Assembly (NCBI RefSeq): GCF_964656455.1
Contig: NC_135717.1
Location: 13,720,775-13,784,774 of the forward strand
Length of the DNA stretch: 64,000 nucleotides
Origin: Halichoerus grypus
Lineage: Eukaryota > Chordata > Mammalia > Carnivora > Phocidae
Direction of reading: 5' to 3'
The position numbers and the translations under genes were made by a program. The notes under the pieces are model-generated. The model was given only the letters and a program-made list of their open reading frames with translations. It was not told the DNA's origin and made no database searches. Shown here piece by piece: positions 23,000 to 33,895 of this stretch. Positions within the stretch are counted from its first letter, which is position 1; each line of letters begins with the position of its first letter.

Positions 23000-23637
23000 A
23001 AAATTCAGCTCTACAAAGCATGTTTTGCATAAATGAGATTTAACAGGCAATTAATGCAAGAGGAAGCAGAGAGGACCATGTCACATTGCCCCAGTAAAAT
23101 TTAACAAAATTACTATTAAAACACCTGATTACACCCTTTCATTTCCTCATTGGCTGCCAGTTACCTCCTTCTCCTCCCTGGATCTTTCCACAGTTCTTCT
23201 CTTATGCTAAGCACGTTAACTCTTAGCTTTTCCAATCTGCTTTTCTCAAGTCCATCATCTCTTTTAGCAAACAAAGGACCCTTCTGGCTCCATCCTTTGC
23301 AGTTGGGGATTATAAACAACAAATAATGCTTTCCTATCACAGATGGTTTTCAGTTTGCATATGTATGTTGGTTCAATCCTAATATTTGCATTTAATGATT
23401 GTGTTCTGAAGTCGTTGAAAATAACCCATCTCTCCTCAACCGGGCGCATCGCTGTGTCTGCCCTCAGAGAGCCTGATCAGTGCTTCATTTTTGGAGTGGG
23501 CTGTTGTGAAAGGTAAACTGCAAGCTTTATGGAATCACAGCAAAAACAAATTAGTGGGACATGACCGGTCACTTGGTCCAGCCATCCCGTTATGATCGTA
23601 CAGCGCAGGGGGCCCTCCAGCCAGACCTCCCTTCCTT
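23000..23637. other. Unique sequence, nothing recognised
   Basis: AT-rich, non-repetitive, no long open frame apart from a 61-codon minus frame with no known domain. Confidence 0.4.
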
Positions 23638-23775
23638 AGCTGTGTGACCTTGGACAACTCTCCTAACCTCTCTGGGGCTCAATTTTATCATCTTTAAAAT
23701 GGGGATAAATAACAGCCCCTATCTTCTCTCATGGGCTTGTTGTGAGGATTAATATCACTAAAGCATAATTTAAAA
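23638..23775 (+). repeat. MIR SINE remnant
   Basis: TAGCTGTGTGACCTTGGACA, 'CCTAACCTCTCTGGGGCTCAATTTTATCATC', 'AAAATGGGGATAAATAACAG' and 'TTGTTGTGAGGATTAATATC': one of the best-preserved MIR copies here. Confidence 0.9.
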
Positions 23776-24039
23776 TCATGGTTTGCATGCAAGTATGAAG
23801 TGAGAACATAACATTTCATTCACATTATTAATTCACAGAAGAATCCATAAGAAGTTAAGTCCAGTTCAAATGAAAGTTTGATTTACAGCGATGTATTGTC
23901 TTTACGAGAAAAAATTCATTACAGGTAGCCTTTGCACTGTTCTCAGTGGTCTATCACATAACAGCTACCCCTGCGGTGAACGCCTCGCACCCCTACCCAA
24001 AGTTCTCCACATCCTAATCCCTAGGACCTGTAAACTGTT

Positions 24040-24047
24040 GTTTGATT

Positions 24048-24094
<47 letters not shown>

Positions 24095-24279
24095 TTAAAG
24101 ATTTTATTTATTTATTTGACAGAGAGAGAGATAGCGAGAGCAGGAACACAAGCAGAGGGAGAGGGAGAAGCAGACTCCCCGCTGAGCAGGGAGCCCGATG
24201 CAGGGCTCGATCCCAGGACCCTGGGATCATGACCTGAGTTGAAGGCAGATGCCTAACGACTGAGCCACCCAGGCGCCCC
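24040..24279 (-). mobile_element. SINEC, antisense, with expanded (TTTA)n tail
   Basis: The tail has grown to about 12 TTTA units (24047-24096) before the standard AAAGATTTTATTTATTTATT. The head reads GAGCCACCCAGGCGCCCC. TSD TAAACTGTT at 24031-24039 and 24280-24288, within the LTR. Confidence 0.97.
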
Positions 24280-24430
24280 TAAACTGTTATTTTATATGGT
24301 AAAAAATGACTTTGCAGATGTGATTAAATTAAAGATCTTGAGATGAAAAGCCTATCCTGGATTATCCTGGTGGGCCCTACGTGGAATCAAATGTACCCTT
24401 GTAGGAGGGAAGCAGAGGGGGACTTAGCAG

Positions 24431-24462
24431 GCACACACACGTGTGTGCACACACGCACGTGC
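24431..24462. repeat. Alternating purine-pyrimidine tract
   Basis: Thirty-two bases alternate strictly (CA/GT/GC steps) and include the palindrome CACACACGTGTGTG at 24434-24447. It lies inside the LTR remnant where the family has a CA-rich stretch. Confidence 0.9.
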
Positions 24463-24889
24463 TAGGATGCAGTGTGACCGCAGGCGCGGGGTGACATGAC
24501 CACAAACCAAGGAATGCCGGCAGCCCCCGAATACTGGAAGAGACAAGGGACAGGTTCTTCCCTGCGGCATCTGGGGGGAGCGCAGCCCTACAGATGCCAT
24601 GATCTGAAAGCCCTGTGAAACGGACTTCAGACTCCTGGCCACCAGAAGTGGGAGAGAATAACTTTCTGTTGTTTGAAGCCAGCCAGTGTGCGGAAGTTTG
24701 TCACAGCAGCCCCAGGAGTTGGCTCTGGAGGTGTAAACCAGCCTCCTCAACAAGGCCATCAAAAGCCCGGACTCCCTGGAGGGTCTGCTGGCCCGCACCC
24801 ACAACTCCACCGAAGGGATTTCCAGAAATCTCTTTGGATGATTCTTCCTGACAGTCTTGGGGTATCGGTGAAGTCTGAAGTGCTCAGGA

Positions 24890-25085
24890 TGGGGCGCCTG
24901 GGTGGCTCAGTTGGTTAAGCGACTACCTTCAGCTCAGGTCATGATCCTGGAGTCCCGGGATCGAGTCCCACGTGGAGCTCCCTGCTCCGCGGGGAGTCTG
25001 CTTCTCCCTCTGGCCCTCCCCCCTCTTGTGCTCTCTCTCTAATTCTCTCTCTCAAATAAATAAATAAAAATCTTTTTAAAAAATA
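24890..25085 (+). mobile_element. SINEC
   Basis: Near-consensus head TGGGGCGCCTGGGTGGCTCA and GGGATCGAGTCCC. Perfect 12-bp TSD AAGTGCTCAGGA (24878-24889 and 25086-25097). Confidence 0.98.
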
Positions 25086-25097
25086 AAGTGCTCAGGA

Positions 25098-25680
25098 GAT
25101 ATCCAGAGCATCCTACTCATAGGAAGCAGTATGGTGGGGTGGCTTTAATACTACTCTTACTACTACCACGACTACTGATTAATTATCTTGATCCTCACCG
25201 TCGAGGTCACCAGCTGGTCCTTTTCACTGCGTGGCCTGTGTTAATGGGGTCCAGGGATTCATTGGACTGACCGGGATCTGTGTCCTCTGGAAGAGAACGA
25301 TGGGATCATGCGTGAAAATAATGGTCCTTCTAGTTGGGATTTGTGTTTCAGCTGTTAAGTGCAGGAGGACAAAGGTGTAAGGTGTGGGCAGTGATGGGCT
25401 TGGTATGATCTAAGCCTCCCCAGCTCGATATCTGAGCTTCTGGGGAGATACAGATAGCCAAAAGGATAATTAACTGTCAAGATGTGTGGTTTTCAATGAA
25501 CAGAAGTCGTGGAGAGTACCAATAGGATGTAAAGAAGCTTACTAGTGAACCCCCTGAGCAGCAGAAGGAAGTACCTTATTGCTAGCTTCAAAGGAGATTG
25601 TATTTCTTTTTAATGAATGAGCAAAAGCCATAGGCTGATCAGAATAGAGTGTGACATTTAATAGCATTTTGAATTAATCT
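25098..25680. other. Unique sequence, nothing recognised
   Basis: No repeat or supported gene. The short ACTACTACC-type run at 25150-25180 is a minor low-complexity stretch. Confidence 0.4.
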
Positions 25681-25682
25681 AG

Positions 25683-25890
25683 GACTGTGGTTGTCAAGGA
25701 GGTAGGGGAGGATTTTTGTCCCCCGGGGGACATTTGGCAATGAATGGTGACATTTTTGGTCAGCGCAACTAGGCGTGCTGCTGGCATCTGGTTGGTAGAG
25801 GCCAGGGAGGCTGCTGAGCATCCTGCGCAGGATTGCCTGCAAGAAATATTCCACAGCCCAAAAGGTCAGTGGTGCCAAGGCTGAGAAGCT
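25683..25890 (+). repeat. MER20 (hAT-Charlie) remnant
   Basis: ACTGTGGTTGTCAAGG, 'GGGGGACATTTGGCAATGAATGGTGACATTTTTGGTC', 'CTGGCATCTGGTTGGTAGAGGCCAGGGAGGCTGCTGAGCATCC', 'GTCAGTGGTGCCAAGGCTGAGAA'. The full element is represented with terminal repeats degraded at both ends. Non-autonomous; no transposase. Confidence 0.88.
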
Positions 25891-26670
25891 TGCATCTGGG
25901 AAGAGAGTTCCAGACTCATGGAATCAGAGCCCCCAGAGGGACTCTAGAGATCACGAAGTTGAGTGGTTTCCAGATGACATCCTTCAGATCCCACAGGGGG
26001 GATGAAGAGGCCCTGGGAGCTACAGCAGGCCCAGTGGGGCGTGTGAGGCAGTCCCCAGGTGCTACCACCTCACCAGCCCCTCTTCTGGGTTGACGTAGGC
26101 CTGGGCATTTCTGCTGGGTGTTATTGCCACTCAACAGAAGTCTGAAAATAACTGACATGTTTTAGCCCTTTTATTTTGGAGCTGAAAAGCAGAACTCTGG
26201 TGGCTGGAGCACGGGTAGTGAGTGACGGTGCCCTTGGGAACCCGGCGCCCTGACTTCCCCAGTACCATAGCCGGACCCTCTCAAGTATCCCCTCAGACCG
26301 TGCTAGAAAAACCTGGGGGCTTTCAAACCAGTGTCGGAAAATCTTTCAGACACGAACTGGTTTCGTTCCTGGCCGTAATGTGTGGTTATTGAGGATCTTA
26401 CTGAGACTATTTACTGAAGCATTTACCAGCCTACCCTATTTTTGGCCCTGAACATTTAGAGGGTATTAAATTTACAGCTGAAATTATACAATTCCAATAC
26501 ACGTTCTAGAAGCTGGAGTTCATATGTTGGCCTCTCCTACACAGGAAGTGGTAAGGACCAGGAAAAAAAAAGGACACACTGGGTGTCCTGCTGTTGTCCT
26601 GTCTTCCTGCTTGGTGGCCGCCTGGCACCTGCGACCACCTGCCTTCGGTTTGGGGGAATTTCCACCGTGA
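25891..26670. other. Unique sequence, nothing recognised
   Basis: Non-repetitive. Open frames of 80-86 codons at 25833-26158 on both strands show no domain. Confidence 0.4.
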
Positions 26671-26682
26671 GTCCAGCCTTTT

Positions 26683-26884
26683 TTTTTTTTTTTTAAGATT
26701 TTATTTATTCATTTGAGAGAGAGAGAGACAGAGAGAGCACAAGCAGGAGGAGAGGCAGAGGGACAGGGAGAAGCAGACCCCCTGCTAAGCTGGGAGCTCA
26801 GTGCAGGGCTCGATCTCAGGACCTGGAGATCATGACCTGAGCTGAAGGCAGACACTTAACCATCTGCGTGACCCAGGCTCCCCC
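26683..26884 (-). mobile_element. SINEC, antisense
   Basis: T-run, AAGATTTTATTTATTCATTT, with a degraded head (GCGTGACCCAGGCTCCCCC). TSD GTCCAGCCTTTT / GTCCAGTCTTTC (26671-26682, 26885-26896). Confidence 0.94.
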
Positions 26885-26896
26885 GTCCAGTCTTTC

Positions 26897-29800
26897 TAAG
26901 GTCAAAGTGGAAACTTGCTTTGCTGTTGCTCAGGCCAGAGGTGAGAACCAGTTTCTCCAGTCAGACTTACTGGGGGAGGGTTGCAGAAGACAGTAACAGA
27001 GGACCTATCACAGCCAATCCATTCCCGGCACAGGGAGGCAAACGTGGTGTCTGTTTTTGTCGGGGCATCTTGTTCCCACCTAGACAAAGTGGCAGCTGGT
27101 CAAGGGCCTCCATTAATAAATTCCCATGCAGCTGAACTAGCTAGGGTCCCTTCTGTAGGTTGCAAATCAGAACTCCCCATCCCATGCAGAAGGAGAAGTG
27201 GGACAACAGAACTATCCCATAGACCAAATCACTTGGTGTTTCTGTGTTTCTGCCAAAGCATCACCATTCACCCTAATTAGGCAGGTTTGGGAAAAACTCT
27301 CGGTAGTATCTTGTCTAAGACCAGAAATCATCCTTTACAGTTGAGTTCAAGGCCACTGGCTTTATGAGAGAGGCGTCGCACAGCTCAAGGTGACCATATG
27401 TGTGACTGACTTAGTCTCTGTGCTTAAATTTCTAAAAATGTTTCAAGTCAAGTGAAAACAAAAAGTTACCATTTTTTCCACCCAGTCTTTCACTGTGTTG
27501 CTCAATGCATATGGCTTCAGGTGGGCTCTGTCTGAACAGATTCTTGGAAAAAGCTGCAGAGAAGAGGCCGTGACAGGCTCAGGGAGCTGCCTCGATTACA
27601 GCTCAGCATGGCCTCCGATGATGCTCAGGTAGTTAATTGATTCAGGCAAGAGAATGTGTGAGTGTCAAACGGCAGAGACCTTTTCTTTTCAGCTGGTCAG
27701 TGAGAAAGAAGGCCCCTTAATTCAGTCTTAGTGGATGACTTTCTTCCTCTTGCTGGAACTCATTCATTTGCAAATAGGAAGATGTTTAAATGTCTGTGGA
27801 AATGTCCAGAGATTGTAAAATCAAAGATTATGTTTGCCGAGATGGCATTGGGCTCACACTCAGATGAATAATAAAATTGCATTTGAATGGGCCGGGGCTT
27901 GCGGAGCTGCTAACGGTGTCTGAGTCAAGGATTGCCCTGATGTTCTCAGGCTACGGGACCCACTTCGTAGCCACTCCAGCCGTTTTTCCAGAAAGTGTTC
28001 AAATGGAAGCACTACAGCAGAGCTGCTTTTGTGAGATGCGTCGCATCTTCGCTCATGGTGCTGACAGAGCCACATTCTGTCTCTGCTTTGAAGTAAACCC
28101 CTTCTCCACCAAGCAGGTCTTTCCTTTGAGAAGATGCTTCCTGCCACCTGCTGTGTTTCTCACCTTTGACCTCTTTGACCCGGGTTTTCCAGGCCATGCG
28201 ACACCAGTTGGGCTGATGTTCCAACTCGGTCCATAGGGATAGTCACAGATCCGAGGGGGCCTGCCCCGGCCTGGCGGTGCCTCTTCCTGGGCAGGGTCTC
28301 TGCGGTCAGTCCTCTGGGCTGCCATACAGTGCGTCCATTTCTCTCTCCCGCCCCCGTGTGATTTCTCCTTTTGTTCTGATGCCCCAAAGCCAGTGGGTAA
28401 CAGGCCGCCGGAGACAGGCACAGCCGTGCACCCTCACGCGAGGTGCTTCGGTGACGCGTGCTGTTCACCATGATGGCCTTGGTGTCTGATGTCCAGGACT
28501 TCGTCTCTCATCCTTGCAGAAGGGACCAGTGCGTACCCCGCTGCGGCTTTGCACTTTCAAACCCGGTGTTGTCCTCGGTGGGCCGTTTCAGCTGGGAGCT
28601 GGAGAGCCGGGAGCCCTTGCAGCTTGCCTGTGAGGATCATAAGTCACACAGGCAGCATCCTGGCCTTGCAGTCACCTGTCTGCTTTGCCTGTGGTCCCCC
28701 AGCTTCATACCAGACTGGGGCACTGTCCCAGGAGGGAGCTTGGGATCCCTCCTGAAAACGCATGGGACGAGTCCTTCCCGCAGCTTGGTGATGTGACGGT
28801 TGCCCCGGCTGCGCTACACTTTCCAGAATTCCCCTCCGCGTATGTTTCCAGCAGATTCCTGGGGGCGGGGTGGAGGGTGGGGGTAAGGCCGCAGTCATCT
28901 GCTCACCTGCTGGCTCCGCTAGAGGACCACCCTGCTATGGCTCTGCCTCTCCCGGGAGCCTCCCTAGCCTCTCCAACTCCTGTGCTGGGGGTGTGTATTT
29001 AGCTCCATGATGAAGGGCCCTGGCTTCTATAGGACGCCCCAAACCACCGAGCTCAAGCGGCGGCAAGACCCCTGGCCAAGCTTTGTTCGTCCGCCTGGGC
29101 TTCAGCGCATATCTGTGGGTTCCAGCTTGTTCTCGCTCCCTCTCCTTATATCCATCATCTCGCCTTCCTGACCATCTGCCCTGTGCACGTCAAGCCCGAG
29201 CATCAGACGTGAGGACAAGAGCCTTCCAGAGTCTGCTTCACCCCTCCCCCAGTGGTGTCAGCTCCCATCCCTGCACCACGCCGTATGCCTTCAGCTCCAC
29301 TTCCGCCATCCAGGTCCACCCCCTTCCCCCTCCCCAAGTAAGCACCGCCCCCCCCCCCCCGACTATTCAGGGTAGGGCATGAAGGTCCAGCCCCGTTGCC
29401 TGATTCGGGGCATCTCTGGAGGGCAACTCTGCTTCAGTGCTCCCCATGGGATCATCTGGGCTCCCTGTTATGTCTGCAACATGGTTCAGCTTCTTCTCTG
29501 CCCAATCCCAGCTTCCTGCTCTCTGCGCACCCCAATCTCCATGTCAGAGACTGCTTCCCAGGGAACAGACACATGCTAGCATCTCCATCTGGGTGGCAAA
29601 GTTTCTCCTCCTTAAGCATTTTTCCATCTCTTACTAAGTTTGCTGGAGCATGAACAACAGGAGTCTGTTCATATACATCCTTGGCCATGCTTAACTGATG
29701 TAGAATAGGATGGACCAGGAGGAAACTAGAATCTGGAAACTGGAGCAGGTGGGTCAGACGTTTGGTGACGGTACTGAAAGCTTGTCTGGGGGTCCAGGGA

Positions 29801-30082
29801 ATCCCTGGGGGCTGAGGAGCAATAGAGCCAAAGCAAAAAGCAAGCCCTTAGGCAGTGGGGTGAGGAAGAGCCAAGGGACCTGCCAGGGTGGTGAACCTAG
29901 TTTGGGCAAGCAAGCTAAGGAAGCCCTATAGCAGAGAGCCAGACCCAGCATCCCACTGGACCAGAATCCAGGGGAGGTGTCTCGTCTTTGCTGGGGGAGA
30001 ATGTGAAGAAACTTCAAGAAGGCAGGTTCCCGCACAAGGAGCAGGACTGAACCCCATCACTCATCACAACACAAGCTTGAGC
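26897..30082. other. SINE-free unique stretch, no gene seen
   Basis: About 3.2 kb with no recognised transposon. The parts near 27590-28240 look non-repetitive and balanced, and 28240-28460 has more CpG than its surroundings. Overlapping frames up to 129 codons occur on both strands, but none has a recognisable domain and none is favoured over its antisense partner. A C14 run lies at 29347-29360. Confidence 0.4.
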
Positions 30083-30259
30083 CCAGGTTCTGAAACTTGA
30101 GTGGCATCAGGATCACCTGGAGGGTGAAACGCTTCCCAGGCTCACCCCCAGATTTTCTCATTCAGTGGGTTGGAGGGGGGCCCAAGGGTTTGCATTTTTA
30201 ACAAGTTCCCAGGTGATACTGATGCTGCTGATCTGGGGCCGTGTGCTCTAAGAACGCTG
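30083..30259 (+). repeat. MER5A (hAT-Charlie) remnant
   Basis: CAGGTTCTGAAACTTGAGTG, 'CATCAGGATCACCTGGAGGG', 'TTTGCATTTTTAACAAGTTCCCAGGTGATACTGATGCTGC' and the closing CTCTAAGAACGCTGA: near full length, non-autonomous. Confidence 0.92.
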
Positions 30260-30389
30260 ACATGATGTGGGCACCCGAATACAAGCCCTAACACACCTTA
30301 CTCATACTCAGTTCCTATTGGCAAGGACAGAAACCTGATGGAAGGTCAGAGATTCACACAAAAAGGATAGCCTGATCTCATCAATAGAC

Positions 30390-30540
30390 TTTGGAGTCAG
30401 ATGTTCACTATGGGAAGTGACTCGACTCCTCTGAGCCTGGTCCTTCACCTGTAAAAAGAGGATAATACCAGCCATCACATAGGGTTCTTATAAGAATTGC
30501 CAGAGATCAAGTATGGAAGGTGCTAGCATGAAGTCTGTCC
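30390..30540 (+). repeat. MIR SINE remnant
   Basis: TTTGGAGTCAGATGTTCACT, 'CCTCTGAGCCTGGTCCTTCACCTGTAAAAAGAGGATAATACC' and 'GGTTCTTATAAGAATTGCCAGAGATCAAGTATG' follow MIR sense order. Confidence 0.85.
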
Positions 30541-31210
30541 AGAACAAGCCCTCCCGAGACAGAATGAGAGCCAGAAAGAACAATTAGATAGAACGATGGA
30601 ATGATGGCAAGACTTTCTTAAGTGTTATAGAGTGTGTGGGGCTTGAGGGGGATGCCACTGGAGGGGAATGTCATCTTGAATGACCAGGTTTGGGTTCCAT
30701 GGGAAGGGGAGCTAGTCCCCCCCCCCCTTGCCCCCCAAATTTTGGCCTCCTGGTGCCCTGGCCTCTGAATCATGCTCATTCTGCTGGGCCTTCATGGTAA
30801 AATTAAGTAGCTGGGGGTGAGGGGGTGGGAGTAGGGGGTAAGGGTGGTGGTAGAGGTGATTTTTATTTTTCCTCAGGCAGGGAACACACGAAGCTGTCGG
30901 GATGGCTTTCCTCCACCAGTTGTGTTTTACAGCTTATGATTTGTAGAGAGGCCCGTCATGGCCACAAAGCAGGCAGCATTATTTATATGTGTGCTCCTTG
31001 CCTTGTTCCCGGAAGATTTAAGGCAGTTGCACACCCTAGTAAATTAATCCACTCTCAGCGCCTGTGGGGAGAGGCAAAGTTCCGTTATCAGCCCAGGCAG
31101 GTGGGCTTGGCCGAGTGGTCTTAGCAGGAGACCCCAGCACCACCTTGCAGGCTAGAGAAGAGAACCCAGAGTAGCTACGTGAAAGGGCTTGTTCACGCGC
31201 ACGCTGCCGA
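30541..31210. other. Unique sequence with a C-run
   Basis: C11 at 30717-30727 and a GGGGGTGAGG-type purine-rich tract at 30810-30850. No gene or repeat family recognised. Confidence 0.4.
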
Positions 31211-31328
31211 GCCCCATGCTGATTTCCTGACTTATTAGGTCTGAGGCAGGCCCGAGGATATGCATTTCTAAGTAACCTGATGACGCTGATCCTGCCAGGC
31301 TGGGAAGTTGTGCTTTGAGAAGCACTGA
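31211..31328 (+). repeat. MER5-type 3' fragment
   Basis: GCTGATTTCCTGACTTATTA, 'ATATGCATTTCTAAGTAACCTGATGACGCTGATCC' and 'GTTGTGCTTTGAGAAGCACTG' match the second half of MER5A/B. Confidence 0.75.
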
Positions 31329-31659
31329 CCTGGAGAAATTTATGCTGACATCTTTCGAAGCGTGAGCTGGATACCGTGTCCATGCTCCAGCGATGATGGG
31401 GGTCTGTTTTCGGTGCTCTCCCCACCCACAGAGCTGCCAGGAGCCTCCCCCTTGTTACCCACCTTCCTCAGATGTGTCATGTGCTAGAACCTTCCAACCT
31501 TAGCACCTGTGGGAACCCTTGGTCCTCTGGCTCTCACTTTCAGAGCCTTGTCAGGAGCCAGCATCCTCATTCAACTGTGTTTTCACGATGACATCGGATG
31601 ATCTGATGGGTGGCTCCCTCCTGGCGGAGAGAGGGAGGGAGAGGAGACAGGCTTCGGTG

Positions 31660-31770
31660 GCAGATGGACCTGGCTTCAGAAAAAAGGTGGCCAGGTGGGG
31701 TGAAACTGGGCAAGTTACCTAAAAACTCTTGGTCACTGATCTGTAAACTGGAGAGAATACAGTTTCATGG
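31660..31770 (+). repeat. MIR SINE remnant
   Basis: AACTGGGCAAGTTACCTAAA and 'TGGTCACTGATCTGTAAACTGGAGAGAATAC' give the sense MIR core. The 3' end is cut by the following SINE region. Confidence 0.65.
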
Positions 31771-31796
31771 AACTGCTGTCAGAAGTCAGTTTTATA

Positions 31797-31988
31797 GGAA
31801 TGCCTGGGTGGCTCAGTCTTTGGGCATCTGCTTTCGGCTCAGGTCATGATCCCAGGGTCCTGGGATCGAGCCCCGCATTGGGCTCCCTGCTCAACGGGAA
31901 ACCTGCTTCTCCCTCTCCCACTCCCCCTGCTTGTGTTCCCTCTCTCACTGTCTCTCTCTGTCAAAAAATAAATAAAATCTTTTTTAAA
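31797..31988 (+). mobile_element. SINEC
   Basis: Head starts GGAATGCCTGGGTGGCTCAG, with AGTCTTTGGGC in place of AGTCGGTTAAGC. The perfect 14-bp TSD AAGTCAGTTTTATA lies at 31783-31796 and 31989-32002. Confidence 0.97.
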
Positions 31989-32012
31989 AAGTCAGTTTTA
32001 TAATACAAAGTA

Positions 32013-32537
32013 CAGTTGAGCCTTGAACAACACAGGTTGAACGGCACGGGTCCACTTATACACAAAGTTTTTTCAATACAGTATAGATGTATCTCCTCTT
32101 CCTTTTGATGTTCTTTTTTTTTTTTTTAAAGATTTTGTTTGTCAGAGAAAGCGAGAGAGAGCACAGGCAGGGGGAGTGGGAGAGGGAGATGCAGACTCCT
32201 GCTGAGCAGGGAGCCTGATGCAGGACTCAATCCCAGGACCCTGGGACCATGACCTGAGCCGAAGGCAGAGGCTTAACTGACTGAGCCACCCAGGCATCCC
32301 TCTTTTGATGTTCTTAATAATGTTTTCTTTTCTCTAGCTTACTTTATTGTAAGAATATAGCATATAATACATATAACATGCAAAATGTGAGCTAATCGAC
32401 TATTGATGATATTGGTAAGGCTTCTGATCAACAGGATATTAGTAGTTACATGTTTGGGGAGCCAAAAGTTATATTCGGATTTTCCACTATGCAGGGGGGC
32501 AGCACCCCTGACCCCCACCTTGTTGAAAGGTCAACTG
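32013..32537 (+). repeat. MER2 / Tigger-type DNA transposon, split by a SINE
   Basis: Terminal CAGTTGAGCCTTGAACAACA and end TTGAAAGGTCAACTG form inverted repeats flanked by TA on both sides (32011-32012, 32538-32539), the Tc1/mariner target signature. Internal 'TAGCTTACTTTATTGTAAGAATA' and 'ATCGACTATTGATGATATTGGTAAGGCTTC' fit MER2. No transposase frame remains. Confidence 0.93.
32116..32301 (-). mobile_element. SINEC, antisense, inside MER2
   Basis: TSD CTTTTGATGTTCTT, 14 bp and perfect, at 32102-32115 and 32302-32315. The AAAGATTTTGTTTGTC tail is short. The head ends GAGCCACCCAGGCATCCC. Confidence 0.98.
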
Positions 32538-32539
32538 TA

Positions 32540-33235
32540 CTTGACACCATGTTGTCATTCTTCCCTTTTCCTCCCAAAATACATCCTAACAAGAGCCTCA
32601 TCTTGAAGGAATGACCCAAATGGAGAGATTTGGGAGATGGCAAGAGGCCAGAGCAGTAACTGTGGGAAGATGAGGGACCAGGGGTCCCCCTATAGCATTC
32701 CTTAGTTCACATGCTTCTGTATGGATGGGTTTCCTCTCAGCCGCATGGTTTCCCCTTGGATCCAAATACATGGCATGAGCAAATACATATTTTAGTCGGA
32801 ATGGTCAGTTTCCAGAGTAAATAGTTTTGATTTCTGCTTCTGCTGGTGCTTGAATTGGGACAGGTACCCGGTGTCTGGGCTGGGTGTTGGGGGCACAGAG
32901 CCCAGTGCAGCAGAGTCTTGCCTCCAAGGAGCTCCATGTAAGCTCCACTCCAGCCAGGCTTTGTCAGGGCTCTCTCGGGGGCTTTTCCACCTGAGCACTG
33001 AGTGCAGAGGTGGGTCTCTCGGCCCCGCTGCCAGGGCACACGTGGATCCTCAGTTGTCTGGATGTTCTTGACACAGCCCCGATTCACCCTCTTGTTGAAG
33101 AATTATGTGCACCTGGTACAGAGGAGGAAGTTAGCTTTGGTTGTCCCCTCCCTTCTCTGCTCTTCTCCTTCCTTCTTCCCATGACGTCATCCCCATGCCT
33201 TTGCCTGTCTTCTCTGAACAATGCAAATATTTCCC
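32540..33235. other. Unique sequence, nothing recognised
   Basis: Open frames of 60-116 codons overlap on both strands at 32737-33240. No domain or splice context distinguishes any of them. Confidence 0.4.
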
Positions 33236-33239
33236 TTTA

Positions 33240-33659
33240 GATCTATCAGGTGATCTATCATACAGTGTTATATGAGTTTCAGGTGTACAACCTAGTGATT
33301 CGACAGTTCTGTACATTATGTGGTGCTCAGTATGGTAACTAGTCATGATCTGTCACCAAACACTGTTATGCCAGTATTACTGACTATATTCCCTATGCTT
33401 CTTATCCCCATGACTTATTTATTTTATAACTGGAAGTTCGTACCTCTTAATTCCCTTTACCGATTTCACCATCCCCTCCCTCCTTCCTCCTCTGGCAACC
33501 CCCAGTTTATTCTGTATTTATGAGTCTGCTTCTATTTTCTGTTGTTGTTTGCTTTTTAGGTTCTACATGTAAGTGAAATCATATGGTATTTGTCTTTCTC
33601 TGACTTATTTTACTTAGTCTAATACCCTGTAAGTCCATCCATGTTGTCTCAAATGGCAA
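33240..33659 (-). repeat. L1 3' UTR half of a 5'-inverted L1
   Basis: Antisense L1 tail: 'GTTATATGAGTTTCAGGTGTACAAC', 'TTCGACAGTTCTGTACATTATG', 'GTGAAATCATATGGTATTTGTC', ending at CAAATGGCAAG. The element reads on the minus strand. There is no poly-T at 33240, so the extreme 3' end is missing. Confidence 0.85.
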
Positions 33660-33895
33660 GATGTGGAAAACAGTATGGGGGTTCCTCAAAAAATGAAAAA
33701 TAGAAATACTCTATGCTGCAGTGATTCCACGACTGGGTATTTACCCAAAGAAAACAGAAACACTCATTTGAAAAGATTTATGCACCCCTGTGTTTACTGC
33801 AGCATCATGTACAACAGCCAAGATATGAAAAGTGTCCATCATTAGATGAGTGGATAAATATGTAGCTTATATACAATAGACTATTAGTCATTTAA
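33660..33895 (+). repeat. Inverted L1 5' segment joined to 33240-33659
   Basis: Sense L1 from ATGTGGAAAACAGTATGGGG through 'GTGATTCCACGACTGGGTATTTACCCAAAG', 'TTACTGCAGCATCATGTACAACAGCCAAGATATG' to 'CAATAGACTATTAGTCATTT'. In L1 this piece lies directly upstream of the left-hand piece but here in opposite orientation, the hallmark of 5' inversion by twin priming. Confidence 0.85.

Larger units (their letters stand above)
23985..24740 (+). repeat. MaLR-like LTR, split by a SINE
   Basis: CCACATCCTAATCCCTAGGACCTGTAAACTG, then after the SINE 'ACTTTGCAGATGTGATTAAA', 'GGATTATCCTGGTGGGCCCTA', 'ACCAAGGAATGCCGGCAGCC' and 'CTTTCTGTTGTTTGAAGCC'. This is the order of a mammalian solitary LTR I take as ERVL-MaLR type. 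It is 5'-incomplete and carries no coding part. Confidence 0.6.

Noticed and set aside
24891..24960. tRNA genes at SINE heads
   Set aside because: The tRNA-Lys-like heads keep A/B box traces but lack a foldable mature tRNA. They are SINE promoters.
27877..28236. 119-codon plus frame as an exon
   Set aside because: Equally long frames are open on the opposite strand over the same bases, and no domain is visible. Better explained by low-stop GC-rich sequence.
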